A DNA stretch of 33,743 bases, taken from contig JAISSC010000202.1 of assembly GCA_031273305.1 (NCBI GenBank), positions 1-33,743 on the forward strand. The letters run 5' to 3'. The notes beneath the pieces are model-generated. The model was not told the DNA's origin, ran no database searches, and saw only the letters and a list, made by a program, of their open reading frames with translations. The stretch is from Flavobacteriaceae bacterium (GTDB lineage Bacteria > Bacteroidota > Bacteroidia > Flavobacteriales > Weeksellaceae). Of this stretch, positions 24,103 to 31,257 are shown piece after piece; within the stretch, counting starts at the first letter, position 1; each line of letters opens with the position of its first letter. A program made the translations under genes and the position numbers.

Positions 24103-24792
24103 TTATAAGCAAGTTTGCTCTCCCGAACAGACCTTATATAACTCAAAGTTTAAAATAAAGGTAACATCAGCCAGTCCCAGATAGTTGGAATTTCTGGCAT
24201 ATGCTAAACGAGAAGGAACGATAATTACGCCTTGTAGCTTATCATAAGGATCATTTTTTCCTTTCCCGGTAGGTTTGAAATTTTTTAATCCGTTCACTAT
24301 ACCTTTAATAGTATAGTAATTGTCATCATAGGTAGAATTTTCAGGTTTTTTGTAGAAAAAAGGATTTTCCTGAGCAACTCCTATATTGTCAATCGAGCTG
24401 GAAGCCGTGTATAAGTAAGTATATCCGTTTCCACCCTCAGTGGCGGTAAAATATTTGAGGGTGTAATGAATAAGGATGTTATTTTCTCCATCAGGATTTT
24501 CTCCATCTCCCGCCGAAGCCTCAGCGTTTACAACATACCAGAATCCGGAGGGGTCTTTCTTTGCATTTTTACTTAGAGGGTCTTTATCATCGGAAGTAAC
24601 AGTATCCGAGAATTTCGTTACTTTTCCCAGATCATCAAAATAATAATTATCCAGAAAGTTTATGATGGCAGCATCGTCGGCTGCGTTCTGTTCTTCAATT
24701 GATAAAGTTTTCACCTCATCATCATCGCTTTTGCAGGAAGAAAAGAAAGCCAGAGAAATTATGCAGCCTGCCAGAAGAATTTTTTTAATCAT
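24103..24792 (-). CDS. FKBP-type peptidyl-prolyl isomerase-like lipoprotein
   Basis: The protein is 229 residues. Its signal peptide ends FFSSC with lipobox Cys, followed by KSDDDEVK, an acidic surface-export-type motif. The C-terminal third has the FKBP order: YYTIKGIVNGLKNFKP, then VIIVPSRLAYARNSNYLG and ADVTFILNFELYKV, corresponding to the G(W/L)..GL, (I)P..LAYG and (L).F.VEL blocks. The N-terminal ~100 residues (AADDAAIINFLDNYYFDD) are helical and resemble those of other flavobacterial FKBP lipoproteins. Several aromatic residues of the FKBP active site are not obvious, so isomerase activity is uncertain and a folding or binding role is possible. The gene is monocistronic with a terminator. 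Confidence 0.75.
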   Translation of the reverse strand: MIKKILLAGCIISLAFFSSCKSDDDEVKTLSIEEQNAADDAAIINFLDNYYFDDLGKVTKFSDTVTSDDKDPLSKNAKKDPSGFWYVVNAEASAGDGENPDGENNILIHYTLKYFTATEGGNGYTYLYTASSSIDNIGVAQENPFFYKKPENSTYDDNYYTIKGIVNGLKNFKPTGKGKNDPYDKLQGVIIVPSRLAYARNSNYLGLADVTFILNFELYKVCSGEQTCL

Positions 24793-24860
24793 GTGAATAA
24801 ATATATTAAATTTAGGTGCTAAATTACGATTTAATTTAAAATTGCTAAATTTTATTGTGC

Positions 24861-25241
24861 ATGAGGATAGATAAATTTTTATGGTGTATTCGTTTTTATA
24901 AAACCAGAGCTATTGCTACCGAAGAATGTAAAAAGAATAGGGTATTATCGGAAGATATACCATTGAAGCCTTCCAGAGAAGTAATTGTAGGGTCGATATA
25001 TACCGTTAGAAAAAATCAGATAAATTATAGAATTCAGGTAATTCAACTTCCTGCCGGTCGGGTAGGAGCAAAATGCGTTTCCTTATATATTAAGGATTTA
25101 ACGGAGCCTGAACAGATAGAAATTATGAAAACCCGAATGCAGGCTCAAAATTATTACAGACAAAAAGGATTGGGACGCCCCACCAAGAAAGACAGGCGAA
25201 ATCTGGAAGATTATATACCGGATTGGGATGATGATGAGTAG
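24861..25241 (+). CDS. S4-domain RNA-binding protein, Hsp15 family
   Basis: The start is the ATG at 24861 (MRIDKFLWCIRFYKTRA). A longer reading from a TTG at 24855 adds only two residues and is less likely. The protein is 126 residues. The S4 domain covers about 1-60: RIDKFLWCIRFYKTRAIATE, KKNRVLSEDIPLKPSREV, and IYTVRKN. The C-terminus is basic, then acidic (GLGRPTKKDRRNLEDY...DWDDDE), as in Hsp15-type proteins. In E. coli, Hsp15 binds stalled 50S subunits carrying nascent chains. It converges with aroK with only 8 bp between stop codons. Confidence 0.87.
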   Translation: MRIDKFLWCIRFYKTRAIATEECKKNRVLSEDIPLKPSREVIVGSIYTVRKNQINYRIQVIQLPAGRVGAKCVSLYIKDLTEPEQIEIMKTRMQAQNYYRQKGLGRPTKKDRRNLEDYIPDWDDDE

Positions 25242-25249
25242 AGGATTAA

Positions 25250-25768
25250 TTACCCTGATATTTTTAAAAGAGCAATAATTTCATTGCAGGTCTCTTCTAC
25301 GGATCTATGATTAATGTTGATCTTATATTTAGCTTTTTCGTAGTAAGGAGAACGCTCAAATAGATGCTTGGCTATAAATTCCTCTATATTTTCATCATTT
25401 AAATGGGAAATAAGCGGACGGTGTTCTTTTTCGGGAATCAATCTTTTAGCTAGTTCTAAAGGATTCATTTTTAAGTAAAAAGAAATGCTTTTATCATTAA
25501 TCAAATCCATGTTATCATGATAAACCGGAGTGCCTCCGCCTAAACTTAGTACTATATTATCTTTATTTAAAATCTCCCTTAAACAGGAATTTTCCACTTT
25601 GCGGAAATAAATTTCACCTTTTCCTGAAAAGAGTTCCGTAATTGACCTTTTTTCGTTGGAAATAATATAATCATCCAGGTCAATGAAAACAAAATTCAGA
25701 TATTTGGCTAATAGTTTTCCAACGGTAGTTTTACCACTTCCCATGTAACCGGTCAGAGAAATAATCAT
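25250..25768 (-). CDS. aroK: Shikimate kinase
   Basis: This kinase phosphorylates shikimate at O3 with ATP, fifth step of the shikimate pathway. The start chosen is the ATG at 25768 (MIISLTGYMGSGKTTVGK). A longer open frame reaches 25945, but its extra 59 residues overlap tRNA-Lys and the tRNA promoter and have no kinase similarity. The resulting 172 residues fit the family. The motifs are Walker A GYMGSGKTT at 7-15, DLDDYI, the shikimate-binding Arg in IYFRKVE, LSLGGGTPVY, and the lid EKEHRPLI. Confidence 0.93.
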   Translation of the reverse strand: MIISLTGYMGSGKTTVGKLLAKYLNFVFIDLDDYIISNEKRSITELFSGKGEIYFRKVENSCLREILNKDNIVLSLGGGTPVYHDNMDLINDKSISFYLKMNPLELAKRLIPEKEHRPLISHLNDENIEEFIAKHLFERSPYYEKAKYKININHRSVEETCNEIIALLKISG

Positions 25769-25812
25769 AACATGAAATATTTCCGCAAATATGAGATTTT
25801 TTTTCAGATTAT

Positions 25813-25842
25813 TTGGATAGCCAAAAAAAGTAATTATATTTG
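25813..25842 (+). promoter_or_regulatory. Consensus promoter of the tRNA-Lys array
   Basis: TTG (25813-25815), a 19-bp spacer and TATATTTG (25835-25842) match the Bacteroidota promoter exactly. Transcription would start about 25 bp before the first tRNA. Confidence 0.82.
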
Positions 25843-25876
25843 CACTCGCTAAAAATTTTGGCGAACATTGAGTAAA

Positions 25877-25949
25877 GACTTGGTAGCTCAGTTGGTAGAG
25901 CACAACACTTTTAATGTTGGGGTCCTGGGTTCGAGCCCCAGCCAAGTCA
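25877..25949 (+). tRNA. tRNA-Lys (TTT), copy 1
   Basis: The gene spans 73 nt with all arms: acceptor GACTTGG/CCAAGTC, anticodon stem CAACA/TGTTG with loop CTTTTAA (anticodon TTT), T-stem CTGGG/CCCAG with TTCGAGC loop. The discriminator base is A and CCA is not encoded. Confidence 0.97.
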
Positions 25950-25993
25950 CTTTAGATAAAAAAACGTAATCGAGGTTAAAGAAAGATTTGGTA
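25946..25993 (+). repeat. Direct repeat in tRNA-Lys array, copy 1
   Basis: The stretch from the GTCAC end of tRNA copy 1 through TTTAGAT, an A-run, TAATCGAGGTTAAAGAAAGA and TGGTA recurs at 26029-26075, 83 bp later, with one indel in the A-run and a few substitutions. Confidence 0.8.
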
Positions 25994-26032
25994 GAGCAAC
26001 TGACTCTTAATCAGTGGGTCTTTTCGGAGTCA
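25985..26032 (+). pseudogene. Chimeric tRNA-Lys(CTT)-like remnant lacking D- and T-arms
   Basis: The 48-nt segment reads as a tRNA with two arms removed. The 5' end GATTTGG resembles the acceptor strand of tRNA-Lys(TTT). The D-arm is gone, as expected from recombination between the two TTGGTAG copies of an intact gene. The anticodon arm ACTGA-CTCTTAA-TCAGT and GGGTC are identical to tRNA-Lys(CTT) at 26182-26254. The T-arm (15 nt) is replaced by TT. The 3' end TTCGGAGTCA is again identical to tRNA-Lys(CTT). The two ends can still pair at six of seven positions, two as wobbles. It is most likely a pseudogene. Confidence 0.8.
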
Positions 26033-26075
26033 CTTTAGATAAAAAACATAATCGAGGTTAAAGAAAGACCTGGTA
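26029..26075 (+). repeat. Direct repeat in tRNA-Lys array, copy 2
   Basis: Second copy of the repeat at 25946-25993. It runs from the GTCAC end of the chimeric remnant into the acceptor stem of tRNA-Lys(TTT) copy 2, and shows that the array grew by duplication. Confidence 0.8.
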
Positions 26076-26139
26076 GCTCAGTTGGTAGAGCACAACACTT
26101 TTAATGTTGGGGTCCTGGGTTCGAGCCCCAGCCAGGTCA
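26067..26139 (+). tRNA. tRNA-Lys (TTT), copy 2
   Basis: The gene is identical to copy 1 except for one acceptor pair: GACCTGG/CCAGGTC instead of GACTTGG/CCAAGTC, a compensated T-A to C-G change. Anticodon TTT; CCA not encoded. Confidence 0.97.
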
Positions 26140-26181
26140 CAAAGAGTTGCTTGAGTGTAATCTCAGGCTTTTCTTGTTTTA

Positions 26182-26254
26182 GGCTCCGTAGCTCAGTTGG
26201 TAGAGCAACTGACTCTTAATCAGTGGGTCAAGGGTTCGACCCCCTTCGGAGTCA
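26182..26254 (+). tRNA. tRNA-Lys (CTT)
   Basis: The gene spans 73 nt: acceptor GGCTCCG/CGGAGTC (one G-T pair), anticodon stem ACTGA/TCAGT with loop CTCTTAA (anticodon CTT), T-stem AAGGG/CCCTT. The discriminator is A. It is the last gene of the array, with a terminator immediately 3'. Confidence 0.96.
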
Positions 26255-26257
26255 CTA

Positions 26258-26296
26258 CCCCTGAAACCTAATTCTAGCAAGGGTTTCAGGGTTTTT
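26258..26296 (+). terminator. Rho-independent terminator of the tRNA array
   Basis: CCCTGAAACC (26259-26268) pairs with GGTTTCAGGG (26282-26291), followed by TTTTT. It starts 5 bp after tRNA-Lys(CTT). Confidence 0.9.
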
Positions 26297-26366
26297 AAAG
26301 ATAACTTCACGGCGTGTAATTACTTGGAAAGGACATCAGAAACGGCATCCAAAAAGTAATAGACCT

Positions 26367-27365
26367 TTATTTTTTTGTTGAATATGCCTGTTCAGGATGA
26401 TTGATCATTTCAGGATATTTATATTTTAACAGGTTATCTTCTAATAATGGCTTTATAAAATTCCGAGCAATATACTTTTCAGTTCTACCTAATAATTCTG
26501 CAAGTTCTCTTTTTTTGAAATCTCTAATCGAACATATTTCTAAAATTATATTTGATATTTCATTTTTATCATTAGCTCTATGACCCAAATTATTAATCTT
26601 TTCTTGTAAATCTTTAGGTATAGGTTGTGCACTAAGGTCGGTAGGTTGTGCACTAAGGTTAGTAGGTTGTGCACTAAGGTCAGTAGGTTGGGCACTAAGG
26701 TCGGTAGGTTGGGCACTAAGGTCAGTAGGTTGGGCACTAAGGTTGGTAGGTTGGGCACTAAGGTCGGTAGGTTGGGCACTAAGGTTGGTAGGTTGGGCAC
26801 TAAGGTCAGTAGGTTGGGCACTAAGGTTGGTAGGTTGGGCACTAAGGTATTTTTCATTATTTATCAATGATATTAATGATTGGGAAGGAACGTAATAGGT
26901 AAACTTATTTTTACCTCTTTGTTCCAATAATTTCAATTCTTTCAATTTTCTTAAGTCTTTGTTTGATATTATAGACTTAGTACCATTTATTTGACGAGCA
27001 GCAGAATTATCAATAGCTCTTACTTCTCTAATAAAAATTAATATTCTTTTTTGATTATCATTTAATCGAAATGTATCAAATAATTTAAGCCATTCCAAAT
27101 CCTCTTCATTCAATAAGTGATGTAAAAGTAATCGTACAGTGAATCTATTATCTTCTCTGTTGCTTTCAAAAGTAGGAGGCAACATACCAAAGTTCTCCAT
27201 TAATTTTCTCATTGTTCTTATACCACTTCCTTTTGTTTCAGCTAAATTTGTTTCATGGAAAATGGCTGCTATAAACGGGTTTCTGTTTATAGATCCGGGT
27301 TCGCCTAATTTATCTTCTGTTTTTAAGGAAAAACCGGGATTGCTGATTTCAATTCTCTCTGGTAC
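26367..27365 (-). pseudogene. 5'-truncated AlbA_2-type DNA-binding regulator with heptapeptide repeats
   Basis: The open frame starts at a stop codon at 27366-27368 with no good start. The first in-frame ATG (27212) lies inside the conserved region. Reading from 27365 gives VPERIEISNPG, EPGSINRNPFIAAIFHE, ETKGSGIRTMRKLMENFG, the C-terminal half of the AlbA_2/ATP-binding (RecG-like C-terminal) regulator family. The AlbA_2 domain that should precede it is missing. A winged-helix-like segment (about 40-115 from ATG) follows, then ten copies of SAQPT(N/D)L plus a partial eleventh, then a second HTH-like region (KRELAELLGRTEKYIARNFI). It lies next to the tRNA-Lys array, a common integration site, so it looks like a remnant of a mobile island. 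A shorter protein from 27212 (281 aa) could still be made. Confidence 0.7.
26623..26848. repeat. 21-bp tandem repeat, eleven units
   Basis: The unit on the plus strand is GGTTG(T/G)GCACTAAGGT followed by five variable bases. Units start every 21 bp from 26623 to 26833, the last incomplete. The first three units have TGTGC, the other eight TGGGC. The unit is a multiple of three, so it encodes SAQPT(N/D)L on the minus strand and keeps several shadow frames open. Confidence 0.95.
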
Positions 27366-27402
27366 TTAGTCCATCGAATTTTCCCATGTCTATCAGCTTT
27401 TT

Positions 27403-27651
27403 CTATTTTTCAAGTTCTAACCCCTGATCCTTAAGCCTTTCTTTAAGTCTTTCACCGTACTCTATCAAGCTACTAGCAACAGTCTTGTAATTTTTTTCGT
27501 TAAAAAAAGAAGCTGCTGAGGTAATAGTCTTACCTTTCTTTCTAGCATAATTAAAGTAATTTATTTTCATTAATTTTGCCATAGCCTTATCAGTTAAGGA
27601 TAATTCATCTGCTATCCTTAATATCTGTTGTTCAATCTCCTGTCGTGTCAT
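27403..27651 (-). CDS. Small HTH-like protein, unknown function
   Basis: The protein is 82 residues and helical: EIEQQILRIADELSLTDKAM, then AKLMKINYFNYARKKGKTIT, followed by SSLIEYGERLKERLKDQG. The order suggests a helix-turn-helix with a second coiled helix, but no family is recognised. The start is the ATG after AAAACAGAAAAAA. It lies directly upstream of the truncated regulator gene, in the same direction, and has its own consensus promoter. It is probably part of the same island remnant. Confidence 0.55.
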   Translation of the reverse strand: MTRQEIEQQILRIADELSLTDKAMAKLMKINYFNYARKKGKTITSAASFFNEKNYKTVASSLIEYGERLKERLKDQGLELEK

Positions 27652-27707
27652 TTTTTTCTGTTTTTTAAAGATTCCATAATTATATAAATTATCTCAAAAT
27701 TGAACTA

Positions 27708-27738
27708 CAAAAGTAACAGGAAAAATGTAATAATCCAA
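27708..27738 (-). promoter_or_regulatory. Consensus promoter of the small HTH-like gene
   Basis: On the minus strand TTG (27736-27738), a 20-bp spacer and TACTTTTG (27708-27715) fit TTG-N(19-21)-TAnnTTTG, about 57 bp before the ATG. Confidence 0.7.
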
Positions 27739-27771
27739 AATCCAAAGTTTCTGTGCAGAATCTCAGGATGA

Positions 27772-28194
27772 TTATTTTTGAGTTTTTAATACTCTGTTTT
27801 GTAGCCATTCCACTATTCTCGCTCCTAACCATGAGAAGGGGAAAAAGATAAAAAACATGCTGATTTTATACCATGTAGGGTGTCCTTTGAAAATAGATAC
27901 TTCGGCGATGGCTATTAATAGTAAAAGGAAGCCTATCAGCATTGCATAGGCTTTGGGGGCTTTTTTTACGATTAGGGCGCAAATTACGCCTCCTAAGAGA
28001 GAACCCACTCCGGAGGAGATCAACAGGGCTATAAAAAATTCTCCCTTTGCCGTCCTGACGATGGATGTCCAGTATTCTATGGGCAGTCCTTTGTAGTCAT
28101 AAGGAATCCAGTAAGAATTTATCATAACGGAAAAGGTGATAAGGGTAATAGCTACCAGGATTCCCAGTAAAACTGCAAGCGTATTTCTAATCAT
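27772..28194 (-). CDS. Four-helix integral membrane protein, unknown function
   Basis: The protein is 140 residues with about four membrane segments: TLAVLLGILVAITLITFSVM (5-24), FFIALLISSGVGSLLGGVIC (about 54-73), AYAMLIGFLLLLIAIAEV and MFFIFFPFSWLGARI. It ends in a basic tail (QNRVLKTQK). The glycine-rich second helix is typical of small uncharacterised Bacteroidota membrane proteins. It starts 13 bp after ridA in the same direction, so the two probably form an operon. The function cannot be inferred. Confidence 0.7.
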   Translation of the reverse strand: MIRNTLAVLLGILVAITLITFSVMINSYWIPYDYKGLPIEYWTSIVRTAKGEFFIALLISSGVGSLLGGVICALIVKKAPKAYAMLIGFLLLLIAIAEVSIFKGHPTWYKISMFFIFFPFSWLGARIVEWLQNRVLKTQK

Positions 28195-28207
28195 TTTTTT
28201 ACTTTTT

Positions 28208-28585
28208 TTATTCGGAAGCGATTACTGATATTTCAATGGAAACATTTTTAGGCAGGGCGGAAACTTGTACGCATTCTCTTGCCGGGAAGTTTTCGGAAAA
28301 GTATGAGGCATAGATTTCATTTACTTTGGCGAAGTCGTTCATATCGGTCAGGAAGATAGTGGTTTTACATACCTGATTCCATGAAAGTTCTGCTTCGGTG
28401 AGCAGGGCTTCAATGTTCTTCATTACCTGTCGGGTTTGTTCTTCTATGGTAACCGGGATTTGCCTTGTTTCAGGGTCAACGGGGATTTGTCCTGAAACGA
28501 AAAGGAAATTATGAGTTTTAACGGCTTGGGAATAAGGCCCTATGGCTGCCGGAGCCTTGTCTGTGTTTATATTCTTTCGAGTCAT
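28208..28585 (-). CDS. ridA: RidA family enamine/imine deaminase
   Basis: This 125-residue enzyme of the YjgF/RidA fold hydrolyses reactive enamines/imines such as 2-aminoacrylate released by PLP enzymes. Key residues are present: Tyr18 in AAIGPYSQAV, Arg103 in the family signature PAR, Glu118 in VSIEIS, and SGQIPVD near residue 31. The protein is a typical cytoplasmic trimer subunit in length. It lies 41 bp after the lptD-like gene and has TACCTTTG, a -7-type box, at 28611-28618, so it may have its own promoter as well as readthrough. Confidence 0.92.
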   Translation of the reverse strand: MTRKNINTDKAPAAIGPYSQAVKTHNFLFVSGQIPVDPETRQIPVTIEEQTRQVMKNIEALLTEAELSWNQVCKTTIFLTDMNDFAKVNEIYASYFSENFPARECVQVSALPKNVSIEISVIASE

Positions 28586-28610
28586 GGTTTTTATATTTTG
28601 TTTGAATTTG

Positions 28611-28618
28611 CAAAGGTA
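28611..28618 (-). promoter_or_regulatory. Candidate -7 box of ridA
   Basis: The minus strand reads TACCTTTG, matching TAnnTTTG, 25 bp before the ridA ATG. A clear -33 TTG is missing. Confidence 0.4.
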
Positions 28619-28626
28619 CGGATTTT

Positions 28627-31245
28627 TTAAAAACCACTTTGATCATTAAAGTTTTTTGCTTCATATTTTAGGGCATCTCTTAATATTGATGCTTTGATTC
28701 CTATGTAGAAGTTCCATGTTCTGTTGTAACTGGATGAGATCGGTGCCCAGTCAAAGTTGATATTGAAACTTCTCAGGTCTCTCATGAGACTTAGCCGTGT
28801 GTATCCGAGCTTTTTGGTATCCATATCATAATTGGTGGATGCCGTAATTTTCCAGTAGGGAGAAGGAGAGATTTCTCCGCTCAGGTTGACGGTGGCGGAA
28901 ACACGGGCATCCCGGTTATATTCACGAGTTGATGTATAGTTAACTCCTATGTCCAGCCTCCACGGGATGTTAAAACGGGCATAGTCGTTGTCATCGAAAT
29001 AATATTTTTCATATCGTATGGTTCCCTGTTTTTTATAGGTACGGTTTTTCTTTTCTCCGAAAAGGGAAGGCTCCAGAGAGAAATTTAGCCCCATAGTATA
29101 GCTGGCTATTGAAAAATGCCCGAACTCGTCTACTTCATGTCCGGTAACGGATTCAGGGGTGTCGAACACAATCTTATAAGGATTGATCCTCATGGCATAG
29201 TTTACTCTTAGCTTAGAGTTGAACAGAGAGGTGGAACCGGTTGCATAGATAGGGCTCCAGTTCAGAGAATCTGCGGCAAAGTTATATGAAGTGTTGATAT
29301 TTAAAGATTCGAGCAGTTTTATCTTTTTTACTCCGCTGGTTTCCTTTTTGCTTCGTACTTTCATTTCGAGGTTGTTGGCGAATGACAGGTTAACGGAGCT
29401 GCTCTCATAACTGGAAGGTGCACCCATTACACCTCTTTCAAAGTAGGAATATTTTATTTCTTTCCCGTCTTTATCTGTATACGTTCCGTAGTATCCCCAT
29501 GAATCTTTGGAGAAATCGGGCATATAGTTATAGCTTATGGTAGGGGAGATCATGTGTCGGATAGCCTGAATCATTCCTCCCTTTTTGAAATTAGCCATTC
29601 CGTACAGGGTAGTGGTCAAATTAAGCGAACCGTCGAAAGTTCTGTATGTTTTGAATCCGTTTTTATCTATTGTCAGCGTTTGGTTCGTAAGAGAGTCATA
29701 CTCTTTCCTGATGGTTTTTGTAGTCCAGATTTCTTTGTAATTCCCGGTTACCCCTAATTGAAAGTAGGAAAACAGGGTCGTGGTGGTACCTAAACTGGTA
29801 GAGTTCCTCATACCGTTTCTGGAATCGTCAAACATTCGGGAAGAGAACATGTCTTCCGTAGTGGTTGTTACGGAGTTCTGCAGGTTCATTTTGTAATCCA
29901 TATACAGGTTATGGAGTATGTTTCTTTTTGGTCCGGATTTAGGTTTAAAAGGATATATCTGAGGCATGGTCACGGACAGGTTGGGAAGTGTCATCGAGAC
30001 CTGCCCTGATGAGATATTTTGTGAGGCAGAGGTGTTCAATGAAACCGTTAAAGGGTTGTTGTTGAACCTTTTGACCAGAGAGATGGAAGAAGAGGTCTGA
30101 TTATTGTTCACGTTTCCATATAGGGCATTTTGATTATATATGCTGTTGTTGTAATAATTTTGGCTCATAAAGTTAACTGAGGCATTGAAAGACAGATTGG
30201 GATTGGCTTTGGGGTCTTGGGAATGTGTCCAGAGTGCTCTGTAATTTTTGACTTCGGAATAGTCGCTTAATCCTTTAGTACTGTTAATGTTTTTCTCATA
30301 AATTAGGTTAAGGTTTCCTGAATATTTATATCTTTTGAGGTATCTGATGCGGTTATCGACCATCCAGCTCCCTTTGGTATATACTCCAAACCGGGTTTCC
30401 AAATCCAGATATTCTCCCATCGGGATATAAATTCCCCATCTTTCCAGATAAAACCCTTTGGACTGTCGCTCTCCGAAAGTACCTATCAGTATGCCGGCTT
30501 CGCGGTTCTTTCCTGAGGAGGGCAGATACAGGAAAGGGAGCATAAAAGGAGTAGGCACTTGTTCTATGTACATGGTCGTAGGCCCGGCAACTATGGTTTT
30601 CTTGTTTTTTCCGGTGATTAGTTTTAGTTTATTGGTGGAAAGGTGATAGTCGGGGAGGGAATCTTTTTTTGCTTTAAAATATTCATCGGTGGTCATAATA
30701 CTCCTCCTCATGTAATAGTCCTGATCGTTCATTCTTTTAGCCTTTTCTGCAAGTATAGCCATTTCGTCTTCTTCCGTCCTCACGTGAAAGGCTGTTCCTT
30801 GTTTGGTGTTCATGTTGAGCATTGCCTCTGTGTATTCAAAGTTCTTTCCGCCTTGTGTAAATTTGATATGATCGATGATTCTTCCCAAGCTGTCTACTTT
30901 TCCTCTGGCAAATACGTCTCCCGTGTTCCAGTCCATAACGATATAATCGGCATCAATAGACATATCCTGATAGGTTACCTTTGCATTGTGAATGAGATAA
31001 GTTAATTTTTTTGAGAAGATATTTCTGATTTCATCTCCCTGAGTATTTATCACGTCTTCCAATTTTTCTTTTTGTATTTTTATTGTGTCAGCAGATATTT
31101 GGGAAGAATCGGGAACATTTTTCCCATCATCCTGTGCTAACAGAATGTTAAAAATTAGAAAGAATTGACAAAGTATATTATATTTGAGTTTTGAATTCGT
31201 CAAAGTAAGTAAATTCAGAAAAATTTTAGTGTCAAAATTAATCAA
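28627..31245 (-). CDS. lptD: LptD-like outer-membrane LPS assembly protein
   Basis: The frame encodes 872 residues. After a signal-like segment (KLKYNILCQFFLIFNILLAQ, about 20-38) there is an OstA/LptD N-terminal domain: AKVTYQDMSIDADYIVMDWN and VFARGKVDSLGR. The rest is a large beta-barrel with many Tyr- and Asn-rich strands (for example YKYSGNLNLIYEKN). The conserved LptD-type insert MLPFLYLPSSGK lies at about 235. The family is the Bacteroidota putative LptD, which places LPS in the outer leaflet. The ATG at 31245 gives a long N-terminal tail and is only 12 bp from the divergent amidase ATG. A TTG at 31203 would give a cleaner signal peptide, so the true start may be there. ridA follows. 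Confidence 0.85.
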   Translation of the reverse strand: MINFDTKIFLNLLTLTNSKLKYNILCQFFLIFNILLAQDDGKNVPDSSQISADTIKIQKEKLEDVINTQGDEIRNIFSKKLTYLIHNAKVTYQDMSIDADYIVMDWNTGDVFARGKVDSLGRIIDHIKFTQGGKNFEYTEAMLNMNTKQGTAFHVRTEEDEMAILAEKAKRMNDQDYYMRRSIMTTDEYFKAKKDSLPDYHLSTNKLKLITGKNKKTIVAGPTTMYIEQVPTPFMLPFLYLPSSGKNREAGILIGTFGERQSKGFYLERWGIYIPMGEYLDLETRFGVYTKGSWMVDNRIRYLKRYKYSGNLNLIYEKNINSTKGLSDYSEVKNYRALWTHSQDPKANPNLSFNASVNFMSQNYYNNSIYNQNALYGNVNNNQTSSSISLVKRFNNNPLTVSLNTSASQNISSGQVSMTLPNLSVTMPQIYPFKPKSGPKRNILHNLYMDYKMNLQNSVTTTTEDMFSSRMFDDSRNGMRNSTSLGTTTTLFSYFQLGVTGNYKEIWTTKTIRKEYDSLTNQTLTIDKNGFKTYRTFDGSLNLTTTLYGMANFKKGGMIQAIRHMISPTISYNYMPDFSKDSWGYYGTYTDKDGKEIKYSYFERGVMGAPSSYESSSVNLSFANNLEMKVRSKKETSGVKKIKLLESLNINTSYNFAADSLNWSPIYATGSTSLFNSKLRVNYAMRINPYKIVFDTPESVTGHEVDEFGHFSIASYTMGLNFSLEPSLFGEKKNRTYKKQGTIRYEKYYFDDNDYARFNIPWRLDIGVNYTSTREYNRDARVSATVNLSGEISPSPYWKITASTNYDMDTKKLGYTRLSLMRDLRSFNINFDWAPISSSYNRTWNFYIGIKASILRDALKYEAKNFNDQSGF
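31233..31240 (-). promoter_or_regulatory. Candidate -7 box for lptD
   Basis: The minus strand reads TAATTTTG, matching TAnnTTTG. It lies inside the frame that starts at 31245 but upstream of the alternative TTG start at 31203. No good TTG (-33) is seen. Confidence 0.35.
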
Positions 31246-31257
31246 AAAAAAGAACTA

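Noticed and set aside
24855..24860. TTG start two codons before the S4 protein ATG
   Set aside because: The ATG at 24861 gives the canonical MRIDKFLW beginning of the family.
25769..25945. 59-residue N-terminal extension of shikimate kinase
   Set aside because: It overlaps tRNA-Lys(TTT) and its promoter on the other strand, and the kinase domain begins exactly at the ATG at 25768.
26297..26366. Possible integrase remnant between the tRNA terminator and the truncated regulator
   Set aside because: Short translated pieces look vaguely recombinase-like in two frames, but nothing long enough to support a call.
26623..26848. Possible CRISPR array
   Set aside because: Units are 21 bp, contiguous and coding, with no unique spacers of 25-40 bp and no cas genes.
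26546..26870. Two overlapping open frames (plus and minus) with periodic proteins (TKVGRLG / LVPNLPT repeats)
   Set aside because: They exist only because a 21-bp repeat keeps every frame open. The minus-strand SAQPT frame joins recognisable DNA-binding segments on both sides, so the others are shadows.
28208..28585. RidA lacking its catalytic arginine (VSALPK where some homologues have VARLPK)
   Set aside because: The functional Arg is the one in the PAR signature, which is present (Arg103); the changed position is variable in the family.
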